From Bacilli bacterium (lineage in GTDB: Bacteria; Bacillota_I; Bacilli_A; RF39; UBA660), in the NCBI GenBank assembly GCA_900751815.1, contig CAADST010000180.1, positions 1-6,325 on the forward strand: a stretch of 6,325 bases of DNA. The letters run 5' to 3'. The number at the start of each line of letters is the position of its first letter. Within the stretch, counting starts at the first letter, position 1. Position numbers and translations under genes: made by a program. Shown piece by piece: positions 1 through 5,510 of this stretch. Under the pieces are notes generated by a model that ran no database searches, had not been told where the DNA came from, and worked only from the letters and a program-made list of their open reading frames with translations.

Positions 1-1112
1 AAGAACAAAGAGGCAATGATTTAGTTTTATCTATCGACATTGATATTCAAATGAAAGCTGAAGAAATAATTAAAGATAAAATATTATTGGGGAAGAAATA
101 TCCTAATACCGATTATTACAAAGATTCATATGCTCTAGTTAGTAATCCTCTAACTGGTGAAATCATTGCTATGGCGGGGATTAGACATAATAGTGATGAT
201 ACTTGGAGTGATATTTCTCTTAATACAATTAATAAATCATTTACAATAGGTTCAGCTGTAAAGGGTGCAACTATTGCAGTAGGTTATCAAAATAATTTAA
301 TTGAAATGGGTAAATATATAACTGATTCTTGTGTTAAACTTTATTTAACACCACAGAAATGTAGTTTTAAAAGTTTAGGAAGAATTAATGATTTAACAGC
401 ACTAGCATATTCTTCTAATTATTATCAATTTATAATTGCTATAGCTCTTACAGGAAATACTTATACTCCAAATATGAAGTTAAATGCAACAGAAGAACAT
501 TTTAAAATATATCGGGATATGTTAGCAAGCTTTGGTTTAGGTGCCATCACTAACATCGATTTACCTGGAGAGACTACAGGTATAATTGGTTCTACTGTTG
601 CAGATGATCTTCTTCTTAATTTAGCAATTGGGCAATATGATACTTATACTCCAATTGAGGTTTTACAATATATTAATAGTATGGCTAGTGGAACAAGGAT
701 GAGTTTATCACTAATGAAGGAAATTAGAAATGATGATGAAGTAATTGTTAAAAATGAAATAGAAGTACTTAATGATGTTGCAGTAGACGAAGAATATTTA
801 AATAGAATTAGGGAAGGTTTAACTTTAGTTTTAAAAGAGGGGACTGGTAAAATTTATGTTCGTGATGATTTACTGGCAGCAGGTAAAACAGGAACTAGTG
901 AATCTTTTTATGATAGTGATAATGATGGTAAAGTTGATGTACAGACCATTACTTCCACTTTTGCAGGCTATTTTCCTAATGAAGATCCAAAATATAGTGT
1001 TGTTGTAATAACTCCGAATATATCTCACAATAATGGAACTAATGATACAATGTATTATGGTGCTAGTAAAATAACTAAAGAATTAACCTCTTTTTTAGCA
1101 GATAATTATTAA
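1..1112 (+). CDS. Class B penicillin-binding protein, PBP2/PbpA-like transpeptidase (5' end missing)
   Basis: A peptidoglycan DD-transpeptidase that crosslinks cell-wall stem peptides outside the membrane. The frame is open to the left edge (first whole codon at 3) and reads GNDLVLSIDIDIQ just before the Met at 51, the usual linker into the transpeptidase domain, so that Met is internal and the N-terminal membrane anchor and dimerisation domain lie outside the window. Counting from Met-51, all three active-site motifs are present: S-A-V-K at 68-71 (catalytic serine, bases 252-263), S-S-N at 121-123 (411-419) and K-T-G-T at 279-282 (885-896). The GSAVKGATIAVGYQ context and FGLG...IDLPGETTG resemble Bacillus PbpA/PbpH (rod-shape PBP2) more than FtsI. 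No PASTA domains follow. Oddities are I-G-S where relatives have P-G-S before the catalytic serine, and a D-S-D-N-D-G-K-V-D loop just after KTG. Family assignment is firm; the exact paralogue (PBP2 or SpoVD-like) is inferred. Confidence 0.93.
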   Translation, partial: EQRGNDLVLSIDIDIQMKAEEIIKDKILLGKKYPNTDYYKDSYALVSNPLTGEIIAMAGIRHNSDDTWSDISLNTINKSFTIGSAVKGATIAVGYQNNLIEMGKYITDSCVKLYLTPQKCSFKSLGRINDLTALAYSSNYYQFIIAIALTGNTYTPNMKLNATEEHFKIYRDMLASFGLGAITNIDLPGETTGIIGSTVADDLLLNLAIGQYDTYTPIEVLQYINSMASGTRMSLSLMKEIRNDDEVIVKNEIEVLNDVAVDEEYLNRIREGLTLVLKEGTGKIYVRDDLLAAGKTGTSESFYDSDNDGKVDVQTITSTFAGYFPNEDPKYSVVVITPNISHNNGTNDTMYYGASKITKELTSFLADNY

Positions 1113-1128
1113 AAATTACAATTTTTTT
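1111..1128 (+). terminator. Possible weak terminator after the penicillin-binding protein gene
   Basis: Starting inside the stop codon, AAAAATT and AATTTTT form a 7-base inverted repeat separated by two bases, with the right arm running into a T tract. The stem is entirely A/T, so its strength is doubtful. The independent promoter of the next gene makes a transcript end here plausible. Confidence 0.3.
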
Positions 1129-1144
1129 AATCTATCGACATTGT

Positions 1145-1177
1145 TCGACAAATTTTTTAAAATGAGTGTGCTATTAT
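1145..1177 (+). promoter_or_regulatory. Extended -10 promoter of the Rpn-family gene
   Basis: TATTAT at 1172-1177 is preceded by TG plus one base (1169-1171), the extended -10 form. A -35-like TCGACA lies at 1145-1150, but the spacing of 21 bases is too long for ideal sigma-A contact, so the extended -10 probably carries most of the recognition. A second TCGACA lies ten bases upstream at 1135-1140. Confidence 0.55.
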
Positions 1178-1185
1178 ATAGAGCC

Positions 1186-1192
1186 AAGGAGG
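1186..1192 (+). promoter_or_regulatory. Ribosome binding site that fixes a TTG start
   Basis: AAGGAGG lies seven bases before the TTG at 1200. There is no in-frame ATG until codon 74, so this strong site is what supports the non-ATG start. Confidence 0.85.
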
Positions 1193-1199
1193 TAAAATT

Positions 1200-2111
1200 T
1201 TGGAAACTAAAGAATTTTTCCCAGCTGTATATGATGTAATATTTAAAAATGTTTGTATTGATAATGATTATGGTAAAATTGTTTTAGGCCTGATTCTTAG
1301 TACTATATTTGATAGAAAAATAATAGTAAAAAGATATATTGTCCCAACACTACCGCAGCGTACTAAAGAAGAAAAAGAAAAGAATCTTGATGTTTTAGTA
1401 GAAACTAATTATGGTTATATGGTGGTAGAAATGAATAATGGCGACTTTAATAAAACTAAGTTATATCGCAATTATATGTATTTAATGAGTTATGCTTCTC
1501 AGAAAGAATTGACTAATGAAAAATATGATGTTAAAAATAATTATATATTGGTTAATTTGAATGCTAATAGTCAAGTAACAAAAGAACCTATTGAAATTTT
1601 TGAATATAGAAATGAGAATTTTGATTGTATATTAGATAATGTTAAAGTTTGTAATGTAAGCCTAGATAGTTTAGAAAATCTATGTTATAATGATGAAAAA
1701 GAAATGGATAAATATAGATATTTATTAATGCTAAAATTGGAAAAACAAGCATTAGAAGAGTTTTATCCAGAAGATGAATATGTAAGGAGGTTTAAAGAAA
1801 TAGTTATGAGAATAAATGATAATGTTGAGTTTTACTGGGGAGTAACACCCGAAAAAGATAGAGAAATGTTACATAAAGGTGAATTAGATGAAAAATATGA
1901 TGATGGCTTTGCCAATGGAGAAAAGCGTGGTATCGCGAAGGGAGAAAAGAACGCAAATATAAAGACTGCAAAAAGATTGCATAAACTAGGAATACCTTTA
2001 GAAACTATATCAGAAGGAACTAGTTTAAGTATGCAAGAACTATCCCAAATAGTTGGAGGTGGGGCAGGAACTAATCAAGCGGATGTTGGTAAATTATTTG
2101 ATAAAAAATAG
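1200..2111 (+). CDS. Rpn family recombination-promoting nuclease / PD-(D/E)XK nuclease family transposase
   Basis: A 303-aa protein of the Rpn (formerly 'putative transposase') family, DNA endonucleases; E. coli RpnA cleaves DNA and promotes RecA-independent recombination. The N-terminal part (about 5-125) carries the PD-(D/E)XK core: D64 in NLDVLVE, then E77 in VVEMN. The residue after E-x is N79, where many relatives have Gln. A helical middle region follows. The C-terminal part has the typical glycine ladder (G236, G240, G244, G248, every fourth residue) and a helix-turn-helix-like end (LHKLGIPLETISEGTSLSMQ, 261-280). The last 18 or so residues after QIVGG look like an added tail. Translation starts at a TTG with a strong ribosome binding site. 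It has its own promoter, and the next gene begins 29 bases later with no terminator between. Whether it moves, defends or acts as a toxin-like nuclease cannot be read from sequence; the core looks intact. Confidence 0.9.
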   Translation: METKEFFPAVYDVIFKNVCIDNDYGKIVLGLILSTIFDRKIIVKRYIVPTLPQRTKEEKEKNLDVLVETNYGYMVVEMNNGDFNKTKLYRNYMYLMSYASQKELTNEKYDVKNNYILVNLNANSQVTKEPIEIFEYRNENFDCILDNVKVCNVSLDSLENLCYNDEKEMDKYRYLLMLKLEKQALEEFYPEDEYVRRFKEIVMRINDNVEFYWGVTPEKDREMLHKGELDEKYDDGFANGEKRGIAKGEKNANIKTAKRLHKLGIPLETISEGTSLSMQELSQIVGGGAGTNQADVGKLFDKK

Positions 2112-2130
2112 TTTCATTGTGGATGTTAAT

Positions 2131-2135
2131 GGTGA
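2131..2135 (+). promoter_or_regulatory. Ribosome binding site choosing the ATG at 2141
   Basis: GGTGA ends five bases before ATG-2141. The other in-frame starts (TTG 2117, ATG 2123, ATG 2129) have no purine-rich site at a workable distance. Confidence 0.5.
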
Positions 2136-2140
2136 ATATT

Positions 2141-2980
2141 ATGCAAGATGAAAAATATATTGAAGCTTATATAGGGAAAAATTATGATAAAATAATGAAT
2201 TCTTCCTTTTCCTGGCCGACTTTCTTAGTATCCATAATTTATTTTTTATACCGTAAGTTATGGCTATATGCATTAATTTATTATATTATTAATTTTTTAA
2301 TAACTTTAATATTTGATTCAATTTTTAATATGCCTACAATTACTAGTTTAATATCTATTATATATTCATTTATTGTAGCCATGAAATTTAAAGATTTATA
2401 TTTATATAAAATAAATAGAGATATTAAAAAAATAAGGATGAGTACTAATAATGAAGAAGAGATATTAGAAAAGATCAAGAAAAAGGGTGGAGTATCAAAT
2501 ATTGCTCTAATAATTTCTATTGTTATATATTCAGTTATATTAATAATTTCATATAAAGAAGAATATGAAAGAATATCTAATATTTTAAATAATACTAATG
2601 ATTTAAAAGAAGAAAAAATTACAAGAATTGATTATAATATACCTAATGGTTTTGTAAATAATTATGAAAGTAATAGCTATTCTTCTTATAAATATACCGA
2701 TGAAGAAAATGATTGTAATTTTGTAATTCAAACTATGAATAATACTTATGATAATGAAAATGCTTATTTAGAAAATGTTTATCAAGCAAGCAATATTGAA
2801 AGTATAGTTATTAATAATAATACCTGGTATTATTTTAATGAAGAAAATACTTATATTTATGCTTTAATTTATGAAGATAAATTATATACTTTGAATTATT
2901 ATATAAATAAAGATAGTGGAGTATGTAGTAGCTCTTTAAATGATTTAACTAATTCCCTAAACTTGGTTACTGGAGAATAA
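2141..2980 (+). CDS. DUF2628-like multi-pass membrane protein with extracytoplasmic domain
   Basis: A 279-aa membrane protein of unknown function. The first 45 residues (KNYDKIMN, then FSWPTFLV, then IYFLYRKLW) match the shape of DUF2628-type proteins: a short soluble start, a motif with F-x-W-P and a Y-R-K after the first hydrophobic stretch. Hydrophobic segments lie at about 25-37, 41-58, 67-83 and 119-137. A charged Lys/Glu loop (about 90-117) separates the third and fourth and is probably cytoplasmic. Residues 140-279 form a polar, Asn/Tyr-rich domain, probably outside the cell, with only two cysteines (192 and 262) that could pair. ATG-2141 is preferred over in-frame starts 12 to 24 bases upstream because of the GGTGA site. 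It lies 29 bases after the Rpn-family gene and probably shares its transcript. I do not recognise a specific function. Confidence 0.75.
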   Translation: MQDEKYIEAYIGKNYDKIMNSSFSWPTFLVSIIYFLYRKLWLYALIYYIINFLITLIFDSIFNMPTITSLISIIYSFIVAMKFKDLYLYKINRDIKKIRMSTNNEEEILEKIKKKGGVSNIALIISIVIYSVILIISYKEEYERISNILNNTNDLKEEKITRIDYNIPNGFVNNYESNSYSSYKYTDEENDCNFVIQTMNNTYDNENAYLENVYQASNIESIVINNNTWYYFNEENTYIYALIYEDKLYTLNYYINKDSGVCSSSLNDLTNSLNLVTGE

Positions 2981-2984
2981 TTTT

Positions 2985-3004
2985 TAGCAAAAATTTGCTA
3001 TTTT
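2985..3004 (+). terminator. Probable weak terminator after the membrane protein gene
   Basis: TAGCAA (2985-2990) pairs with TTGCTA (2995-3000) around a four-base loop and is followed by four T. The stem is short and the T run brief, but it sits directly after the stop codon and before a new promoter. Confidence 0.45.
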
Positions 3005-3016
3005 AAGCTAAATTAG

Positions 3017-3044
3017 TTGAAAAATCTTATAATTTTGGTATAAT
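3017..3044 (+). promoter_or_regulatory. Sigma-A promoter of rpmG-efp
   Basis: A -35 TTGAAA at 3017-3022 and a consensus -10 TATAAT at 3039-3044 are separated by 16 bases. The -10 is extended (TGG at 3036-3038). The predicted start near 3051 leaves a leader of about 26 bases holding AAGGAGG (3063-3069). Confidence 0.8.
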
Positions 3045-3076
3045 TATAGAGAACTTGTCAGTAAGGAGGGAATATT

Positions 3077-3241
3077 ATGGCAAAAAAAGAAAACCGTAGT
3101 GAAGTAACTATGAGATGTTCTGTTTGTGGATATGAGTTACGCCCTGTTAGTAAAAATAAAAAGAACACTCCGGACCGTTTAGAAATTAAAAGATATTGTC
3201 CTAAGTGTAAAAAAGCTGTTATTGCTAAAGAAAAAAAATAA
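3077..3241 (+). CDS. rpmG: 50S ribosomal protein L33 (bL33)
   Basis: A 54-aa protein of the large ribosomal subunit. The family core is clear: SKNKKNTPDRLEIKRYCPKC matches the usual T-x-KNKKNxPDRLELKKYCPxC. Four cysteines in two CxxC pairs (14/17 and 41/44) make this the zinc-binding form; many Bacilli also keep a zinc-free paralogue used when zinc is scarce, not visible here. The ATG is preceded by AAGGAGG with a seven-base gap. It is the first gene of a two-gene unit with efp, 19 bases downstream. Unusual is YELRPVS in place of the more common RNYxTT before the KNKKN block, and a C-terminal AVIAKEKK that lacks the common histidines. Length is normal for the family. Confidence 0.95.
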   Translation: MAKKENRSEVTMRCSVCGYELRPVSKNKKNTPDRLEIKRYCPKCKKAVIAKEKK

Positions 3242-3260
3242 AAGAAAGAGTGTGAGTTAA

Positions 3261-3821
3261 ATGGATATAAACATTAATGACATTAAAAATGGTATGACTA
3301 TTATCATGGATGGAGCTCTATATACTATTGTAGAATTTCAACATGTAAAACCAGGTAAAGGTCCAGCTTTTGTTAGAATTAAAAGAAAAAATTTAAGAAC
3401 TGGAGCTGTTACAGAAGATACTTTTAATACCAATATTAAAATAACGAAAGCTCATATAGATAAAGTACATGCCCAATATTTATATTCTATGGGAGATACT
3501 TATGTATTTATGAATAATACAACATATGAACAAATTGAAATACCTGCCTCTGTTTTAGGAGATAATATCAACTTTATTAAAGAAGGATTAGAAATTGATA
3601 TTGATTTCTATGAAGGGGAAATAATTGGTATTACATTGCCAGAAAAAATTGAATTTGAAGTAATAGAAACAGAACCAGCAGTAAAAGGTAATACTGTAAC
3701 AAACGCTACTAAAGATGCAACTATTGAAACTGGTTATGTTGTAAAGGTGCCTTTATTTATTAATCAAGGAGAAAAAATATTAGTATCTACCAAAGATGGT
3801 AAATACGCAAGTAGAGCATAA
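3261..3821 (+). CDS. efp: Translation elongation factor P
   Basis: EF-P binds ribosomes stalled on consecutive prolines, between the P and E sites, and stimulates peptide-bond formation. The 186-aa protein is full length: domain I about 1-65, domain II 66-128, domain III 129-186 ending in DGKYASRA, the usual family end. The domain I tip is HVKPGKGPAFVR, with tip lysine K33, the residue that is modified in relatives (5-aminopentanol in B. subtilis, beta-lysine in E. coli); the lysine and its PGKG setting suggest the same. The start ATG has only a modest ribosome binding site (GTGAG, four bases away, or AAAGAG, ten bases away), weaker than that of rpmG upstream, with which it is probably co-transcribed. 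In B. subtilis efp lies next to the spoIIIA operon, and spoIIIAH is also found about 2 kb away here. Confidence 0.97.
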   Translation: MDININDIKNGMTIIMDGALYTIVEFQHVKPGKGPAFVRIKRKNLRTGAVTEDTFNTNIKITKAHIDKVHAQYLYSMGDTYVFMNNTTYEQIEIPASVLGDNINFIKEGLEIDIDFYEGEIIGITLPEKIEFEVIETEPAVKGNTVTNATKDATIETGYVVKVPLFINQGEKILVSTKDGKYASRA

Positions 3822-3824
3822 AAA

Positions 3825-3855
3825 AATTCCTAATGTATAAGGAATTCTTTTTTTT
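3825..3855. terminator. Bidirectional rho-independent terminator between efp and the convergent gene
   Basis: AATTCCT (3825-3831) and AGGAATT (3840-3846) form a 7-bp stem with an eight-base loop. On the plus strand it is followed by C and eight T (3848-3855); on the minus strand the A run at 3820-3826 gives a T tract. It can therefore end both efp and the minus-strand gene that stops at 3859. Confidence 0.85.
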
Positions 3856-3858
3856 GCA

Positions 3859-4326
3859 TTAATCTTCTTCTTCTTTTATTTCTTTTTTCTTAGTTTCTTT
3901 TTTTTCTTCTTTTTTAGTTTCTTTTGGTGTAGTATTGTCAGCAATTATTTTGGTATTCTTCCAAATCATTATTAACATCATTGATGCTTCATAAATAATT
4001 CTAACAATTATTGGTCCAAAAATTAAAACTAGTAAGAATGTTAAGAAATTAACAGCAATAAAGCTAAATGATACTAAAATAACAAATATTGTAATAATTA
4101 AATATAGTATTTTTAGTATTGTTTCTAAAATCATTACTTTAAAATCTAGTAAGTCTCTTAAATTCTTTAAGAATGGAGTTAATTTTAAATGTTTATTTTT
4201 GATGAATAAGAAATAAACTAAAACTCCACCAATAATAGCTAGTATTAAAGAAACTATTGTCCATACAGCAACGCCTTCAAGAGTATTTGCAGTTGAAGTT
4301 ATGCTATTATAGTCGTAATAATTCAT
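3859..4326 (-). CDS. Small multi-pass membrane protein of unknown function with Lys/Glu-rich tail
   Basis: A 155-aa protein I cannot assign to a named family. A short Tyr/Asn/Ser-rich start is followed by a long hydrophobic segment (about 19-42), a basic amphipathic linker (43-62), two more hydrophobic stretches (about 69-93 and 95-117) and a highly charged tail (134-155) made almost only of Lys, Glu and Thr. The tail is low in complexity and probably cytoplasmic. The start is taken at the ATG whose A is at 4326: AAAGGAG on the minus strand (4334-4340) is seven bases away from it, but only one base from the alternative ATG at 4332. It is a single-gene unit, convergent with efp and divergent from the tRNA gene. 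Confidence 0.8.
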   Translation of the reverse strand: MNYYDYNSITSTANTLEGVAVWTIVSLILAIIGGVLVYFLFIKNKHLKLTPFLKNLRDLLDFKVMILETILKILYLIITIFVILVSFSFIAVNFLTFLLVLIFGPIIVRIIYEASMMLIMIWKNTKIIADNTTPKETKKEEKKETKKKEIKEEED

Positions 4327-4333
4327 ATACATA

Positions 4334-4340
4334 CTCCTTT
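4334..4340 (-). promoter_or_regulatory. Ribosome binding site that selects the second ATG
   Basis: Minus-strand AAAGGAG leaves a normal seven-base gap to ATG-4326 and an impossible one-base gap to the upstream in-frame ATG at 4332. The protein should therefore start MNYYDYN. Confidence 0.8.
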
Positions 4341-4345
4341 CTATA

Positions 4346-4377
4346 ATTATATTATCAAATTCTTAGATTTATTACAA
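4346..4377 (-). promoter_or_regulatory. Possible promoter of the small membrane protein gene
   Basis: The minus strand has two overlapping -10-like hexamers, GATAAT (4356-4351) and TATAAT (4351-4346), and a poor -35 TTGTAA (4377-4372) at 15 and 20 bases respectively. Neither spacing is ideal. The position, just before the ribosome binding site, is reasonable. Confidence 0.35.
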
Positions 4378-4386
4378 GCAAAAGTA

Positions 4387-4415
4387 TTGCATTATTTTAA
4401 ATTTTATACTATAAT
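4387..4415 (+). promoter_or_regulatory. Sigma-A promoter of tRNA-Arg
   Basis: TTGCAT (4387-4392), exactly 17 bases, then a consensus TATAAT (4410-4415). The predicted start near 4422 is about six bases before the mature tRNA 5' end. Confidence 0.85.
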
Positions 4416-4427
4416 TATCTTGTTGAT

Positions 4428-4504
4428 GTCCTCGTAGCTCAGCTGGATAGAGCATACGCCTTCTAAGCGTACGGTCAAGCGTTCGAATCGCTTCGAGGAC
4501 ACCA
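4428..4504 (+). tRNA. tRNA-Arg, anticodon TCT
   Basis: A full cloverleaf can be drawn. The acceptor stem GTCCTCG (4428-4434) pairs perfectly with CGAGGAC (4494-4500). The D arm has GCTC/GAGC. The anticodon stem TACGC/GCGTA (4455-4459, 4467-4471) encloses CTTCTAA with anticodon TCT at 4462-4464, which reads AGA. The T stem AAGCG/CGCTT holds the TTCGAAT loop. Discriminator A4501 is followed by an encoded CCA (4502-4504). AGA is the expected main arginine codon in such an AT-rich genome. The gene stands alone with its own promoter and terminator; 3' ends of tRNA-Arg genes are common targets of integrating elements. Confidence 0.97.
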
Positions 4505-4518
4505 GAATTTTAAAATTT

Positions 4519-4539
4519 CCCGTATTTACGGGCTTTTTT
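4519..4539 (+). terminator. Rho-independent terminator of tRNA-Arg
   Basis: CCCGTA (4519-4524) and TACGGG (4527-4532) form the stem, followed by C and six T (4534-4539). It begins 14 bases after the CCA end. The right arm could alternatively pair as CGGGC (4529-4533) with GCCCG (4543-4547). Confidence 0.85.
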
Positions 4540-4581
4540 CTTGCCCGAATTTCCCATATTTTCCATATATTTTATATATAT

Positions 4582-4601
4582 CGGAGTAAAAACGGAGTAA
4601 A
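4582..4601. repeat. Tandem direct repeat of CGGAGTAAA
   Basis: Two exact 9-base copies (4582-4590 and 4593-4601) are spaced with an 11-base period, about one helix turn. They lie 78 bases beyond the tRNA-Arg end and just after the gerM stop codon, in an otherwise A/T-only stretch. Such helically phased repeats can be protein binding sites, for example integrase arm sites. No integrase gene is in the window. Confidence 0.6.
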
Positions 4602-4604
4602 TTT

Positions 4605-5510
4605 CTATTCTGAAATATTAAATATTACTTCATCGATGCCATAAGAATCTCTAATAGATAGGGAAATGGCATATTTAACTTCTTCAAGCATATCTTCATC
4701 ATCAATACCTGCGAGCAAGTGATTATCAAAAGATAGAGATATACTATTTTCAAGTATTTCATAATTAGTTAAATTAGTTGATGCGGCCAAGTAGCTTATT
4801 AAATTAGTGTGATAAATCGGAGTGGTTTTTAGTTCATTAATAATTATTTCGGCTTTCTCAAGGTTTTCATTACTAATTTTAGTTACAGGAACATAGTAAT
4901 AATAGTCATTATATTTACTTAAATAATATATAGTAGTTTTGCTAGTATCTTTAATTGAATCTAGGTTATATATTTTATTAATACCATAATTTTTATCTAA
5001 AAGTCCTGGTATTTTTTTATTACTATTTGGTAGATTAGTTAAAGACTTGCCTTCAACTAATATTTTGATTTTTTTTACACTTTCTATTTCAGTAAGAGAA
5101 TATATTATAGCTTCTAGCATTTTTTCTTCGCTGTCTTGAGAGACATTTAAAAGTTCTTTACTAAAATTAATAGTTAAAATACTATCTTCTAGTTTTATGT
5201 CTAATACTTTAGTACCCTCCGGAATTACTGCTTTAAAACCTTCACGAATATAGTTAGATTTATTTGATCCAATAGTTAGACTTTCAATAACTTCTTTAAT
5301 TAAATCATCAGTATTATCGCTATTTTTAACAATTGATGTTCTAGCAATATATTCCATATTATCTACTAAAAATATTGGCATTTCTTCTTTTTCTATATAG
5401 GAAAGTGATTCAGAAATACTTGGGGTAGTTGGAAAAAAATAAATAATTAATAATAAAAATAGTGCAAGAGTTGCTAGCATTATTCTTCTAATGGATGATT
5501 TTCTTAACAT
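4605..5510 (-). CDS. gerM: Spore germination/sporulation protein GerM with two GerMN domains
   Basis: In B. subtilis GerM is a sporulation protein needed to assemble the SpoIIIA-SpoIIQ channel between mother cell and forespore, and for normal germination. This 301-aa protein has an N-terminal hydrophobic segment (about 11-27) and two GerMN domains (about 45-155 and 193-300). The first contains IPEGTKVLDIKLEDSILTIN and a final KKIKILVEGK; the second opens with TTIYYLSKYNDYYYYVPVTK, close to B. subtilis GerM at the same place. Unlike B. subtilis GerM, there is no lipobox and no cysteine at all, so it is probably held by an uncleaved membrane segment, and the long linker after the anchor is short here. 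The start ATG has AGGTG seven bases upstream, inside an inverted repeat. gerM follows gerE, as in B. subtilis, where ysmB and racE lie between. I see no clear terminator behind it on the minus strand. Confidence 0.92.
   Translation of the reverse strand: MLRKSSIRRIMLATLALFLLLIIYFFPTTPSISESLSYIEKEEMPIFLVDNMEYIARTSIVKNSDNTDDLIKEVIESLTIGSNKSNYIREGFKAVIPEGTKVLDIKLEDSILTINFSKELLNVSQDSEEKMLEAIIYSLTEIESVKKIKILVEGKSLTNLPNSNKKIPGLLDKNYGINKIYNLDSIKDTSKTTIYYLSKYNDYYYYVPVTKISNENLEKAEIIINELKTTPIYHTNLISYLAASTNLTNYEILENSISLSFDNHLLAGIDDEDMLEEVKYAISLSIRDSYGIDEVIFNISE

Noticed and set aside
51..53. ATG at 51 as the start of the penicillin-binding protein
   Set aside because: The frame is open upstream and encodes the conserved GNDLVLSIDIDIQ sequence that leads into the transpeptidase domain, so the gene is simply cut by the window edge.
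2281..2478. 65-codon open frame on the minus strand
   Set aside because: It lies wholly inside the membrane protein gene, is made of Ile/Leu/Lys codons mirrored from its hydrophobic helices, and has no ribosome binding site.
1200..2980. A new defence or toxin-antitoxin system made of the Rpn nuclease and the membrane protein
   Set aside because: There is no antitoxin-like partner, no sensor domain and no other defence gene; only the pairing is odd, so it is kept as a synteny observation.
4327..4332. Start of the small membrane protein at the ATG at 4332
   Set aside because: The ribosome binding site would be only one base away; the ATG at 4326 has normal spacing.
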